From NCBI GenBank assembly GCA_937901915.1, contig CALGUD010000152.1, positions 15,021 to 79,020 of the forward strand: a stretch of DNA of 64,000 bases, written 5' to 3'. The first letter of the stretch is position 1, and each line of letters opens with the position of its first letter. The position numbers were made by a program, and so were the translations under genes. The notes under the pieces are model-generated. The model made no database searches. It was not told the DNA's origin and saw nothing but the letters and a program-made list of their open reading frames with translations. The stretch comes from an uncultured Flavobacteriaceae bacterium (lineage in GTDB: Bacteria; Bacteroidota; Bacteroidia; Flavobacteriales; Flavobacteriaceae). This document shows, piece by piece, positions 27,107-35,715 of the stretch.

Positions 27107-27940
27107 CTAAAGCAAATTTTTTAGTTTTACCGGATCAACAATAGAATATATCTGCTGTATTTGCCCCTGGTTGTCAATACTCAGGATCTGGCAATTGTAG
27201 AGTTTGTCATTTTGCCAAAAACATATGGCAGGTTGATGGTTGAAGTTGTGGAAACTAAAAGTTTTATCGGATAAAAATTGTTGTTGCACATAAGCCAGTA
27301 AAGTAGCTGTAGCAGTTTTGCCTACTTCCGTTGCTTTTACAACCTTTACTTTTTTACCGCCATCGGCAGTAAGTTTTATATCGTTTACCAATAAACTTTC
27401 AATGTCCTCAATTTTTGATTCATTCAATGCTTTTTGATATTTTTTTAAAACGTCCGAATTGATGGCTGAACTAACATTATCGGGCATATAGCTAATATCT
27501 TTTAATTGCTTGCCTGCCCTGCTTAATAATTGCCTGGAATTATCCTGGCTAATGTCCAGCAGTTCCGAAATTTCGGAATGCGAATAGGAAAAGCCCTCTT
27601 TTAAGATAAAAACAGCCCTTTCTTTCGGATTAAGGTTTTCGAGCAGTACGAGCATTGTATATCCTGCCGTTTGTTCTTTAATGAGTTTTGTTTCGGCATT
27701 GTCAAAAGAAACCGGTTCCGGTAACCACTCACCAAACACTTCTTTTTTACTGTGCCTGTTTTTAAAATTAATAGAATGGTTAATCGTGCTTTTTATCAAA
27801 AAATTAGATTCATCCCGAATGTTGGATTTATCGAGCGTTATGAATTTTTCTATTACATCCTGCACCAGATCTTTAGCGTCTTCATAAGACCCCACAATGT
27901 TGTAGGCATACGTTAAAAGTTTTCGGTAATTGTCCTGCAT
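27107..27940 (-). CDS. ECF41 family RNA polymerase sigma factor
   Basis: The 277 residues comprise sigma region 2 (LLTYAYNIVGSYEDAKDLVQDVIEKF), region 4 (LLENLNPKERAVFILKEGFSYSHSEISELLDISQDNSRQLLSRA) and a C-terminal SnoaL-like domain of about 110 residues. Two ECF41 signatures are present: WLPEP in the linker and a DGG(K) motif (LTADGGKKVKVVKA) in the C-terminal domain. That domain replaces a separate anti-sigma factor in this group and regulates activity in cis. The downstream azoreductase fits the oxidoreductase partners usually encoded beside ECF41 factors. Confidence 0.9.
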   Translation of the reverse strand: MQDNYRKLLTYAYNIVGSYEDAKDLVQDVIEKFITLDKSNIRDESNFLIKSTINHSINFKNRHSKKEVFGEWLPEPVSFDNAETKLIKEQTAGYTMLVLLENLNPKERAVFILKEGFSYSHSEISELLDISQDNSRQLLSRAGKQLKDISYMPDNVSSAINSDVLKKYQKALNESKIEDIESLLVNDIKLTADGGKKVKVVKATEVGKTATATLLAYVQQQFLSDKTFSFHNFNHQPAICFWQNDKLYNCQILSIDNQGQIQQIYSIVDPVKLKNLL

Positions 27941-27953
27941 GGTGTTTTCTTAT

Positions 27954-27982
27954 AAGACAAATGAGAAGGTGTTTTTGTGACA
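27954..27982 (-). promoter_or_regulatory. ECF41-type promoter for the sigma gene (autoregulation)
   Basis: The minus strand reads TGTCACA, 12 bp, CATTTGTCTT, ending 13 bp before the sigma ATG. It matches the azoreductase promoter in both blocks and in spacing, while the 12-bp spacer differs in sequence. This points to direct positive autoregulation. Confidence 0.75.
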
Positions 27983-28099
27983 GGGTATAGATTTATAAGG
28001 TGTTTGTATATGAAAAGTAGGCAATTTTTCAATAATTTTTCGGTTTGGTATTGACCTTAAATTTATAAATTCACTCTTATTTAGCTCTTAAGCTGCTAT

Positions 28100-28136
28100 T
28101 TTTAATAAACAGTGTTGGCAGTAGTGTTTATTAAAA
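28100..28136. terminator. Inverted repeat at the end of the dual-OB gene
   Basis: Perfect 12-bp arms TTTTAATAAACA / TGTTTATTAAAA flank a 13-nt loop and overlap the stop codon of the dual-OB gene. It is probably the minus-strand terminator, with the A/T ends of the stem serving as the T run. Confidence 0.5.
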
Positions 28137-28952
28137 GAGTTTTGTTTGTTTTTCAATCTTTGGATGAAAAGTTCCAATAATCATAAACGGATTATGGGAA
28201 ACGTAATGATGAACTTGGGAAGTACCTAAAAATAGATACAAGTCTTTGGTTAAAGCAAAATCATCAAAGTACTTTTTTCTAACGTCAGCAATGGCTTTAG
28301 CCTCGTTACCTTCATATTTTTTTAATAAATTCCAATATAAAGCTCCTATTTCCCAATCCTCAATCATCATTTTACTTTCTTTTCCTTGGTTGTCTTCAAG
28401 GACATAAGTGAATTTATATGGCAGTTTATTTACGACTTCGAAAGGGTCTTCGGGATGTTCAAACAAATTTCCTTGTTCTCTTTGAGCTTTGAGTTTTGCA
28501 ATTTTATTTTTGTCCCAATCTCTATCAACTTCTTTTGCAACGAAATCTTTAATCTTTGTCGGTTTAAAAACAGCGAGAGAAGTACATATATTTTTGTCTT
28601 TAGCTTCCGCGATTAATTCAGTGAGGTTTTCATATATTTTATTGAGAACAGCTTTTTTTCGTAAATGCCAATTTCCAGCTGTATCAATATGTTCAAGAAT
28701 TTTTATTTCGCTATCCATTGAATATGGTCTATAACTTTCAGGTCGAAAATCACTTGTGTTTTTCACCAAGTCTAATTCAATCCATTCATATTTTCGGTAT
28801 TGTTGCGAATAATCTTTTTTTCTGAAAGGAACAGGATAAATCCGAATCCATTTACCATCTTCGGTAAATCCTGCTGTACAAACTAACTCGTCATACTTTC
28901 CAGAAATTGCCGGATAAGTTTTAACTGTTATTAGAACCTTGGTTTTTGCCAT
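28131..28952 (-). CDS. Dual OB-domain-like protein, partner of a DUF488 protein
   Basis: The 273 residues begin with MAKTKVLITVKTYPAISGKYDELVCTAGF and continue with two beta-rich modules: WIRIYPVPFRKKDYSQQYRKYEWIELDL, then a later FTYVLEDNQGKESKMMIEDWEIGALYW. The C-terminus YLFLGTSQVHHYVSHNPFMIIGTFHPK carries a His-rich motif. I recognise this as the dual OB-containing family that is often encoded beside DUF488. OB folds suggest nucleic-acid binding. It lies 3 bp after the DUF488 gene, so they are one operon. No experimentally known function. Confidence 0.7.
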   Translation of the reverse strand: MAKTKVLITVKTYPAISGKYDELVCTAGFTEDGKWIRIYPVPFRKKDYSQQYRKYEWIELDLVKNTSDFRPESYRPYSMDSEIKILEHIDTAGNWHLRKKAVLNKIYENLTELIAEAKDKNICTSLAVFKPTKIKDFVAKEVDRDWDKNKIAKLKAQREQGNLFEHPEDPFEVVNKLPYKFTYVLEDNQGKESKMMIEDWEIGALYWNLLKKYEGNEAKAIADVRKKYFDDFALTKDLYLFLGTSQVHHYVSHNPFMIIGTFHPKIEKQTKLF

Positions 28953-28955
28953 AAA

Positions 28956-29837
28956 TTATATATGTTCAACAACTAAATCTGATTCTATTGATTTTAATGA
29001 TTCAGCCAAAGGTAGTCTGTGACATTGACAAATGTTTGATTCAAAGCAAGTAAGGGCAATTCTGTTGTGCTTGTTTAGCAGAGTTATGATTTGTTGTTGC
29101 TGTGTTGATGTTTCTTTTAATGTTGTATTTTTATAATTCTCAAAAAGTATATCGTAGTCTTCCTGTTTTTCAAGAGTTTGTCTTTGATTTGAATTTATCC
29201 CAACTTCAGGAATATGTAAATATTTAATATCTAAACTCTCACAAAATCTCTTTAGTAGGGTTTTGCTAAATCCATATTTCATACTTAAGGGATTTTTTCG
29301 AACATCAATCAAAAGCTTAATGTTATTTTTCACAAGCTTGTTTAAATATGTTTCTAAACTTATTCCCTCATAACCAATTGTAAAAACCGATTTTTTATTT
29401 TGATTCGGAATCGTATTTAAAACTTTACTATGATATTCATCGTTCAAAATTCTTTCAGCAATTGCGCTGTTAATTGCATAATATGGAAAATTAATATAGG
29501 TATGTCTTATTAAGTTTTCATTTCCCATATTACCATACCTTTCAACAGTTTCAGTTAATAGTTCTCTGTCTTTTGGTTTAAGTGTCTTTAAGTAATCTTT
29601 TGAGTCAATCTTTGTATAGCCTTTTTCAGATTCGGACAAATATTCTTTTTTAACCATAGTTACTAAATCAGCATTAGCCGAATAAGAGTAACATCCATAT
29701 TTATAAGGAACAAAGTCGTATTCAGCTTGTTGTTTTCCTTGACTATATAAAAACAGTAACTTTTGTAATTTAGTTTTTTCAATATTTCCGTTACAAAGTT
29801 GGAATAATGATAATATTATTTTTCTTCTATAAAACAT
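28956..29837 (-). CDS. DUF488 protein with N-terminal Panacea/DUF4065-like domain
   Basis: Of 293 residues, the first 130 (IEKTKLQKLLFLYSQGKQ...FVPYKYGCYSYSANADLVTMV) resemble Panacea/DUF4065-type antitoxin or adaptor domains. Residues 150-293 are a DUF488 domain with FTIGYEGISLETYLNKL, LLIDVRKNPLSMKYGFSK, YLHIPEVG and the C-terminal LTCFESNICQCHRLPLAESL, whose C-E...C-H-R residues are the family's likely active or metal site. A minus-strand TAACTTTG 4 bp before the ATG would give a nearly leaderless mRNA. Codon use is AT-rich compared with the core genes. The N-terminal call is tentative. Confidence 0.75.
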   Translation of the reverse strand: MFYRRKIILSLFQLCNGNIEKTKLQKLLFLYSQGKQQAEYDFVPYKYGCYSYSANADLVTMVKKEYLSESEKGYTKIDSKDYLKTLKPKDRELLTETVERYGNMGNENLIRHTYINFPYYAINSAIAERILNDEYHSKVLNTIPNQNKKSVFTIGYEGISLETYLNKLVKNNIKLLIDVRKNPLSMKYGFSKTLLKRFCESLDIKYLHIPEVGINSNQRQTLEKQEDYDILFENYKNTTLKETSTQQQQIITLLNKHNRIALTCFESNICQCHRLPLAESLKSIESDLVVEHI

Positions 29838-30016
29838 TCTACAAAGTTAGTATTTAAAAAATGTCTACTGAATTAATCTCGGTTTTTTTACATTACAGCT
29901 AACTTGTATATAAACACAGTTAATTTCGCTTATTCATTCAATATTAAGTAGATAAACACAATATAGGGAAATTTGAGAAAACTTGCTGTGAGGAAGGCAA
30001 TCCAGATTTCATATTG

Positions 30017-30247
30017 TTAATCGACATAATCAATATCCTCAAAGTCCTTTAGCGCAGACATTGAATCCGCTTTCACGATATTAGACTCCTTTTCTAGTTT
30101 TTCCTCAAGAATCTGTTTACGCTGAATTTTATTATAAAACTCAATCGCTTCATTAATATACCGGTTCTGTGGTTTCTTAATCCGGGCAAGTATTTTTTCA
30201 GTCTCGCTGAAAATCGAATCGTCTATTTTTAATGATACTTTTTTCAT
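30017..30247 (-). CDS. Small ribbon-helix-helix-like antitoxin candidate (orphan)
   Basis: The 76 residues start MKKVSLKIDDSIFSETEKILARIKKPQNRYINEAIEFYN, which has the strand-helix-helix pattern of RHH antitoxins, followed by an acidic tail (DFEDIDYVD) of the type that wraps a toxin. The next 180 bp on the minus strand hold no toxin frame longer than about 22 codons. So either the toxin was lost or the protein acts as a stand-alone regulator. Confidence 0.6.
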   Translation of the reverse strand: MKKVSLKIDDSIFSETEKILARIKKPQNRYINEAIEFYNKIQRKQILEEKLEKESNIVKADSMSALKDFEDIDYVD

Positions 30248-30379
30248 AGTTCTGTATTTACATCAAAAAGGTATATCTTTTTAGTATATCTATCAAGTAT
30301 ATTTATTTATCATGCCCAAAAAATCTTAATCACAAGATATTTAAAAAAATATTATATAATGCAATACATAATTAAACAC

Positions 30380-30413
30380 AAAAGCGATTCGAGTTTATAC
30401 ACAAATCGCTTTT
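30380..30413 (-). terminator. Stem-loop downstream of the SDR gene
   Basis: Ten-bp arms AAAAGCGATT / AATCGCTTTT flank a 14-nt loop, with T-rich sequence on both sides, 80 bp after the SDR stop on the minus strand. It may work in both directions. Confidence 0.6.
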
Positions 30414-30492
30414 GCTTTTACACTTGGAGCAAAACTTATTTTTTAAGCCACTGAACGTTCAATTCTAAAAGTTCATTTTTTAAGGCTAACAA

Positions 30493-31398
30493 CTAGAATG
30501 GGAAATTTACCTTAGTTACTTTCTTTGCCCAATCCCACAATTTAGCATTGAGTTTTTCGTCCAGCGCTGCAGAATCTATTTTTGCCAATGCAGGCTTACC
30601 TTTCTGTTCATTAGGCCCGTCAGGACCCCAGTATTGGCCGCCTTTTGCATCAGGGCTTAAACAGGCCACCAACGTAGGTTGTGCCCCTTCTTTAGCTGTC
30701 ATTAATTCAAGTGAATTAAGCATGTCTTTATTCATATACTTTTGTAAGTCGGTTTTACTAAAACCCGGGTGAGCGGCAAGGGACATTGTTTGATAGCCAT
30801 TTTTTCTGAGTCTTTTATCAAATTCAAGTGTAAAAATCAAATCTGCCAATTTGCTTTGCCCGTATTCTCTCCAATCGTTATATGTTTTTTCGAGCTTGAA
30901 ATTATCAAAATCTATAACAGCACCCCGATGTGCTATACTGCTTAAAGTTACTACCCGGGAGCCAGGTGTTGATTCAAGTAGATCAAATAAATGACCTGTT
31001 AGTGCAAAATGCCCTATGAAATTAACTCCAAACTGCAGCTCGAACCCATCTTTACTTTTTGACGGAGGAGGAATCATAACCCCTGCGTTGTTGACCAGTA
31101 AATCCAATCTTGACTCCGTATCTATAACTTTGTCTGCAAATTCCTTTACAGAACTAAGGCTTGCTAAGTCTAAATGTCCGTAAATCAATTCACCGCCATC
31201 CGATGTGGCTTTCATCCTTTTTATAGCATCTAATCCTTTTTCCTTATCCCTACATGCAACAAACACTTTTGCTCCCCTTTGATATAAATCTAATGCTGTT
31301 TCAAATCCTAAACCGGTATTTGAACCGGTAACGATGGCTGTTTTCCCTGATAATTCCATACTATTTCCTTTTAATGTGTCTAATTTATTTGCATCCAA
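30493..31398 (-). CDS. SDR family oxidoreductase (retinol dehydrogenase/WW-oxidoreductase-like)
   Basis: 301 residues from 31398, but MELSGKTAIVTGSNTGLGFETA at ATG 31359 is the better family start and has an AAAAGGAA stretch just upstream. NAD(P)-binding is shown by TGSNTGLG and NNAGV. The catalytic YxxxK is in WREYGQSKLADL, preceded by the Ser in VTLSSIAH. The C-terminus (QYWGPDGPNEQKGKP) matches the subgroup often annotated as oxidoreductases of unknown substrate. The gene is alone between two spacers. Confidence 0.88.
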   Translation of the reverse strand: MDANKLDTLKGNSMELSGKTAIVTGSNTGLGFETALDLYQRGAKVFVACRDKEKGLDAIKRMKATSDGGELIYGHLDLASLSSVKEFADKVIDTESRLDLLVNNAGVMIPPPSKSKDGFELQFGVNFIGHFALTGHLFDLLESTPGSRVVTLSSIAHRGAVIDFDNFKLEKTYNDWREYGQSKLADLIFTLEFDKRLRKNGYQTMSLAAHPGFSKTDLQKYMNKDMLNSLELMTAKEGAQPTLVACLSPDAKGGQYWGPDGPNEQKGKPALAKIDSAALDEKLNAKLWDWAKKVTKVNFPF

Positions 31399-31504
31399 GA
31401 AGTTAAATTTTATTGGTAATAAAAATTTACTTACAAAATTGGGGATTAGACACTATTAAAATACAACCATAATCAAACGAGAAATGACCTATTTCAAAGA
31501 TTGG

Positions 31505-32416
31505 CTAAAGTTTATTTGATTTTCGGAAAATTTTTGGAGAAAGCTCAGTGTTATTTTTAAAAAAACGGCTAAAATGGGTGGGTTCGCTAAAGCCTAATTT
31601 ATAAGCAATTTCTTTAGAAGAGTACGATGTACTTAATAAAAGGGATTTGGCAACGGAGAGGGTCCTTTTAGAAATCCAATCATTTACAGTCCTGCCTGTT
31701 TTGCTTTTTATCACAGAGTTCAGATAGTTTGGGTGCAAATCTAATTTTTGGGCAAAATGTTGTGCCTGTAATTTAACATCATTCTGGTCGTTATTTAAAA
31801 CTTTCCTGAACTCGAGTTCTAAAAGTCTCTTGAAAGATTTCACTATTTGCGAATCCCTGCTCCCTTCTTCTATCGGATTATAAGTTGACCAGAATTTCTC
31901 TTTTATCTTGAGCAATATCACCATAAAAAGGTTTCCTAAAATTTTGTTTTTATATTGGGATCCTTTGCTGAATTCGTTTAATATCTGGCAGTACAAAGAA
32001 TCAAATTCTTCAAAATCTTCCTGCAATAATTTATTGGGCGGAGCTTTTTCTGCCAATAAAAATGGAAATTCCCCGTAGATTTCCGAATGAACGTTTTCCC
32101 GGAGGAACTTCTCGGACAATGTTATGATCAGGGCATCTTTTGATTCATTTAATTCATAGGCCTTTAAATGTCCCGGATTTGTAAAATAAATTGTTTTAGA
32201 ACCGAAAGGAAATATATTGTCATCGAGATAATAAACCCCGGACCCTTCTTTTGTTAAGATAAATGAGAAATAATCTGCCCGCATAACAGGCGATTTAAAT
32301 GGTATCTGTGGGTGAATATCAGGTATGGAAAGAATCGTAAAATCAATTTCATGGTCAAAAGACAAGCCAAGTGTTTTATATAGATCCGATATGCTGTGGT
32401 GAACAATCATTTCCAT
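31505..32416 (-). CDS. AraC family transcriptional regulator
   Basis: Of 303 residues, the N-terminal cupin-like sensor has VYYLDDNIFPFGSKTIYFTNPGHLK. The C-terminal double helix-turn-helix contains AQKLDLHPNYLNSVIKSKTGRTVNDWI and SSKEIAYKLGFSEPTHFSRFFKNNTELSP. This form is very common in Bacteroidota. Its start is 1 bp after the stop of the DUF2071 gene, so the two are one operon and probably autoregulated as a unit. The effector is unknown. Confidence 0.9.
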   Translation of the reverse strand: MEMIVHHSISDLYKTLGLSFDHEIDFTILSIPDIHPQIPFKSPVMRADYFSFILTKEGSGVYYLDDNIFPFGSKTIYFTNPGHLKAYELNESKDALIITLSEKFLRENVHSEIYGEFPFLLAEKAPPNKLLQEDFEEFDSLYCQILNEFSKGSQYKNKILGNLFMVILLKIKEKFWSTYNPIEEGSRDSQIVKSFKRLLELEFRKVLNNDQNDVKLQAQHFAQKLDLHPNYLNSVIKSKTGRTVNDWISKRTLSVAKSLLLSTSYSSKEIAYKLGFSEPTHFSRFFKNNTELSPKIFRKSNKL

Positions 32417-32417
32417 T

Positions 32418-33119
32418 TTAGTTGTTTTTTATTTTTTCTAAGCCAATCCATTCGTGTTCAATATCTCTCATCAACAGAGCATTATCAAACTTCACAGAGC
32501 CTTCAGGAAAGATACTTTTATCTTCAAAAAAGCTGGATTCTACTTTTTCTACTTCTAAAAGTGACACTTTCCAGCTATATGCCTTAAGTTCAAGGCCTTC
32601 AAGATCCATTTTACCAGGAGAATATCCTATTGAGCCTTTTTCGAAAAAATCTGAAACACAATCCAAATTTTCGAACACGCTTTCTCTATTCCAGTTGGTT
32701 GTTGATTTAGCTTTAATTGAAAGGAACGTCTCATCGTCACTCACAAAAGCTACTTCGTAATTTCCACCAGATTCTTTAACCGTAAAATCAGCTAAGTGAT
32801 GGAGCCCCGGAAAGATAGTTCCTCCAGCCAATGAGTTGAACCTTGATGACGTATCTCTTCTGGGTATATATACTCCTTCTTTTAATTCGCCTTTTTCAGT
32901 CCATTCAACCGCAATTCTGTGAGCCCCGTTTTCTGAAGATATTCCAAATTGCTTTGGGAGTTCTTTAAGTCTTATTAAACAAATTCCAGCAATACCTTTT
33001 CCATTTATTAATTTTGGCTTAAAAGGTTTTGGCAAATAATTTTCCAGGACTTCTTTATCAATTTGGTAATTAATCAGAATTCTACGGTCTATTACTCCCT
33101 GTATTCTTGATATTTTCAT
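32418..33119 (-). CDS. DUF2071/acetoacetate decarboxylase-like protein
   Basis: The 233 residues match the YqjF/DUF2071 group, which shares the acetoacetate decarboxylase fold: ILINYQIDKEVLENYLPKPFKPKLINGKGIAGICLIRLKEL, then GVYIPRRDTSSRFNSLAGG and YSWKVSLLEVEKVESSFFED. DUF2071 proteins have no proven reaction, and the Schiff-base Lys of true decarboxylases is not obvious here. It lies directly before the AraC gene. Confidence 0.82.
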   Translation of the reverse strand: MKISRIQGVIDRRILINYQIDKEVLENYLPKPFKPKLINGKGIAGICLIRLKELPKQFGISSENGAHRIAVEWTEKGELKEGVYIPRRDTSSRFNSLAGGTIFPGLHHLADFTVKESGGNYEVAFVSDDETFLSIKAKSTTNWNRESVFENLDCVSDFFEKGSIGYSPGKMDLEGLELKAYSWKVSLLEVEKVESSFFEDKSIFPEGSVKFDNALLMRDIEHEWIGLEKIKNN

Positions 33120-33237
33120 TTTGTTCTAATTGCCCTAACTTTTTAAATTGCGTTCGTATAATCCTATAGAGGAAAATAAATGCAATTTTTGTTAAAAATA
33201 GGGAATAATTCTACAGCTGGTGTTTTTACAAGTATTT

Positions 33238-33606
33238 TTACTTAACTTTTATCGTCCCGTTCTTATATAAATCCAGGGCATCATTTAAAATTGATTGAAT
33301 GGTATCAACAGGCAGGTCTTTAGCAGGGTTAACCCTGAATATCTTCATCCGGGAACGGTTACCTTCTTCCAGTTGCGGGTGATGCAAATGTTTTCCTTCA
33401 ACCATTAAAATATAAGGTTCATCTGATTTTTTATCGGTCCACAAATAGCAAAACATTTTTTTCTTATAGCAGAAACATGGCATTCCATACTTCCTGGTTT
33501 CATTTACATGTATATCCTGTTCAAGGATAATCTTTCGTAAAGCCAGTAAGCAACTCTTGTTGGGTTCTTCCTTATCTAAGTAAAAGTGATCAATTTCCCG
33601 GATCAT
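33238..33606 (-). CDS. DUF1801 (YdhG/Frataxin-like) domain protein
   Basis: The 122 residues have the DUF1801 pattern: LLALRKIILEQDIHVNETRKYGMPCFCYKKKMFCYLWTDKK, with the conserved E-x(3)-YGMP and a second half ILMVEGKHLHHPQLEEG. Members are small cytoplasmic proteins with a frataxin-like fold and unknown role. No operon partner is apparent. Confidence 0.85.
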   Translation of the reverse strand: MIREIDHFYLDKEEPNKSCLLALRKIILEQDIHVNETRKYGMPCFCYKKKMFCYLWTDKKSDEPYILMVEGKHLHHPQLEEGNRSRMKIFRVNPAKDLPVDTIQSILNDALDLYKNGTIKVK

Positions 33607-33666
33607 AAAATGCTTTTAATCACTCCTCAAGATACAGAATTATTGATAAATGTATTAGACTTTCTG

Positions 33667-34053
33667 CTATTCCATGGAATGAATACCTATCATATTGCCC
33701 TCGGTATCAGTGGCAAGAACTATAAACCCGTATTCACCGATAGACATTTTGGATTTACATATCTGGCCTCCGGCTAATTTAACCCTACCCTCCTCTATAC
33801 TACAGTCTTCACTGGCAAAATAAACAATAGTACTGCTTCCACCGGCCTTCATTCCTTCCATTTTAACCAAAGCTCCCGAAGCCATATTTTTAGATTCCAT
33901 ATTACCTGGGAAAGCAAGCATTTGCATTTTATCCGGAGTTGGGTTTGGTAATTCGGTTAATTGAATTTGAAATGCAGTTTCATAGAATTTTTTGGCTCGT
34001 TTTATATCATCTACATAAATTTCGAACCATACTACCGGATTGTGATTTTTCAT
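33667..34053 (-). CDS. VOC family protein
   Basis: The 128 residues begin NPVVWFEIYVDDIKRAKKFYETAFQIQLTELP and end EYGFIVLATDTEGNMIGIHS, the usual two-module VOC layout with the terminal D-x-E-G-N-M-I-G-I motif of the COG3324 group. It is divergent in sequence from the three VOC genes at 20-22 kb. It lies 78 bp after the Crp-type regulator gene on the same strand. Confidence 0.88.
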   Translation of the reverse strand: MKNHNPVVWFEIYVDDIKRAKKFYETAFQIQLTELPNPTPDKMQMLAFPGNMESKNMASGALVKMEGMKAGGSSTIVYFASEDCSIEEGRVKLAGGQICKSKMSIGEYGFIVLATDTEGNMIGIHSME

Positions 34054-34131
34054 AATTGTACGTTTGTTAAAATTGAATAATCAAATGTACTTTCTCTTTA
34101 TTTAAGTTCACTTGCCATATGACAAGATTTA

Positions 34132-34734
34132 TCACTTATGAGAAATTTCTTTTCTGATCCGGCTTAAAGAAGTGTCTGTAATTCCTAAATATGAGGCTAT
34201 AAACTTTAGAGGTACTTCTTTAATAATCTCTGGTTTTTCTTTTACAAGACATAAATAACGTTCTGTAGCACTTTGTGTAAGCATATTAACGGATCGTTGC
34301 TTTGAAATAAATAACTGGTTGGACATCCATGCCCGGCCCCATTCCCTGAAGCCTTCAATTTTATGAAATAATTCCTGAAAAACATCAAACTCGATTTTCC
34401 ATGCACATCCGTCTGTTAATGCCTGTAGGTTTTCCTGGGCAGGTATTCTTTGAAATAGTGAGGAAACTTCAATTAAGATTTCATTTGAGCCGAAAAAACC
34501 TGTTGTTATTTCTTTTCCATTGAAATCATACACAAATGACCTTAATAATCCTTTTTCAATTAAGTAATACTCGTTACTCAAACTACTTTCTCTTAATAAC
34601 ATTTCATTTTTTGAAAATTCAATATATGTATGGGATTCTTTTAATTCATCATATTCCTTCGATGTTATTAAGGGATGATTATATATATTTTCAAAAAAAC
34701 TAAATTGATGGATATTCCGGTAGTTTTTAGACAT
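34132..34734 (-). CDS. Crp/Fnr family transcriptional regulator
   Basis: Of 200 residues, the N-terminal cyclic-nucleotide-binding-like barrel has EFSKNEMLLRESSLSNEYYLIEKGLLRSF. The C-terminal helix-turn-helix ends in PLKFIASYLGITDTSLSRIRKE. There are no N-terminal cysteines for an iron-sulfur cluster, so it is not an oxygen-sensing FNR. This is the numerous small Bacteroidota subgroup that responds to unknown signals, and the VOC gene just downstream is a likely target. Confidence 0.9.
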   Translation of the reverse strand: MSKNYRNIHQFSFFENIYNHPLITSKEYDELKESHTYIEFSKNEMLLRESSLSNEYYLIEKGLLRSFVYDFNGKEITTGFFGSNEILIEVSSLFQRIPAQENLQALTDGCAWKIEFDVFQELFHKIEGFREWGRAWMSNQLFISKQRSVNMLTQSATERYLCLVKEKPEIIKEVPLKFIASYLGITDTSLSRIRKEISHK

Positions 34735-34830
34735 AAAAACGTTTAGTTACATTTACTCGCCAATTTAAGTAAGTAAATGCAATATTGAAAAAAACATGTA
34801 AATTTTATGCTTATTATAAAATATGAATAC

Positions 34831-35010
34831 TTAAGAGACAGCTGTTACCATAAATGACATTCCTTCGGTATCTTCATCATCCAGGAATAAAGACAATTTT
34901 TTAGAGGCTTTTAATAATGCTTCAACAGATTGTTGATCACCTGTTTCATTAGCCATTATAAGTCATTGTATAAATAGTTATGATATTTTCTTATGGATTT
35001 ACCATATACA
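34831..35010 (-). pseudogene. Decayed partial copy of the downstream alpha/beta hydrolase gene
   Basis: The stretch 34920-34943 is identical (24 bp) to 36183-36206 inside the hydrolase gene at 35716-36765. Similarity continues to about 35010 with a 2-bp deletion that breaks the frame (TTATAAG against TTTTATAAG). A short frame remains, 34831-34956, of 41 residues starting MANETGDQQSVEALLKASK, against MAKEAGDQQSVEVLEALRE in the intact gene. It is too short and disrupted to be a functional hydrolase. Confidence 0.7.
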
Positions 35011-35051
35011 AATTGCCCTGATTGTGCCCATGCCTGCTATACTAAACCATA

Positions 35052-35100
35052 TAGTTACATTAGGGGTTCTTTTTTATTCAAAATAACCCTAATGTAACTA
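35052..35100. repeat. Long inverted repeat next to the pseudogene
   Basis: Arms TAGTTACATTAGGGGTT (35052-35068) and AACCCTAATGTAACTA (35085-35100) pair along about 16 bp with one bulged G, around a 16-nt T/A-rich loop. It may be a two-way terminator or a scar of the event that duplicated the hydrolase fragment. Confidence 0.6.
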
Positions 35101-35186
35101 ATCATAAAATCTTCATAAATAATGCATTATTTATATTTTCCACTTAAATAAAAAGTTAATTTCGCGTCACATTAAAATTAATAGAG

Positions 35187-35642
35187 TTGATTACAGATTT
35201 GATTATAGCTATGCTATGGAGTATCTCTCCTTTTGGCGAGGCCAAAGTAGGTATTCCTTATGCCATTTTAAAGGGAGTTAACATATATGTAGCCTTTGTT
35301 GCTTGTTTTGTGACCAATGTATTTGTGTTTCCAGTAATGATGTTTTTTCTCAAATTTATCAACCTCCATTTTTTTAAATGGCGACCGTATAAAAAATCGG
35401 CTATTTATGTAGCCAAAAGAGCCAAAGGCGGAGCAGGCAAAAGTGTGCAGAAATATGGTTTTTGGGGGTTACTTATTTTTGTTATGTTGCCTATCCCGGG
35501 AACAGGCGTTTATGCAGGCACCCTTGCAAGTTATTTGCTGGGCATTAATAAAAAACAAGCTTTTCTGGCAAATACTATTGGCATCTTTTTCTCATGCGTT
35601 ATTGTATGGGTTGCCACCGTTTTTTACGACAGTGTTATCTAA
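35187..35642 (+). CDS. Small multi-drug export family membrane protein (COG2426)
   Basis: 151 residues from a TTG start at 35187; the first in-frame ATG is 8 codons later. The protein has four or so membrane helices and the family motif WSISPFGEAKVGIPYAILKG near the N-terminus, plus LLIFVMLPIPGTGVYAGTLASYLLGI. This matches PF06695, named small multidrug export although few members have been tested. Convergent with the hydrolase gene. Confidence 0.85.
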   Translation: MITDLIIAMLWSISPFGEAKVGIPYAILKGVNIYVAFVACFVTNVFVFPVMMFFLKFINLHFFKWRPYKKSAIYVAKRAKGGAGKSVQKYGFWGLLIFVMLPIPGTGVYAGTLASYLLGINKKQAFLANTIGIFFSCVIVWVATVFYDSVI

Positions 35643-35715
35643 AAACTGTAGGCAACAGTTATTTGTTATAGAGTAACTGGCCATCGAAGAAAGCCTAACT
35701 TTACTGGCCCCTGGC

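Noticed and set aside
29940..30016. A MazF/PemK-type toxin remnant downstream of the RHH gene
   Set aside because: Only a 22-codon frame (MKSGLPSSQQVFSNFPILCL...) exists and it lacks the conserved toxin motifs; the similarity in the first residues is too weak.
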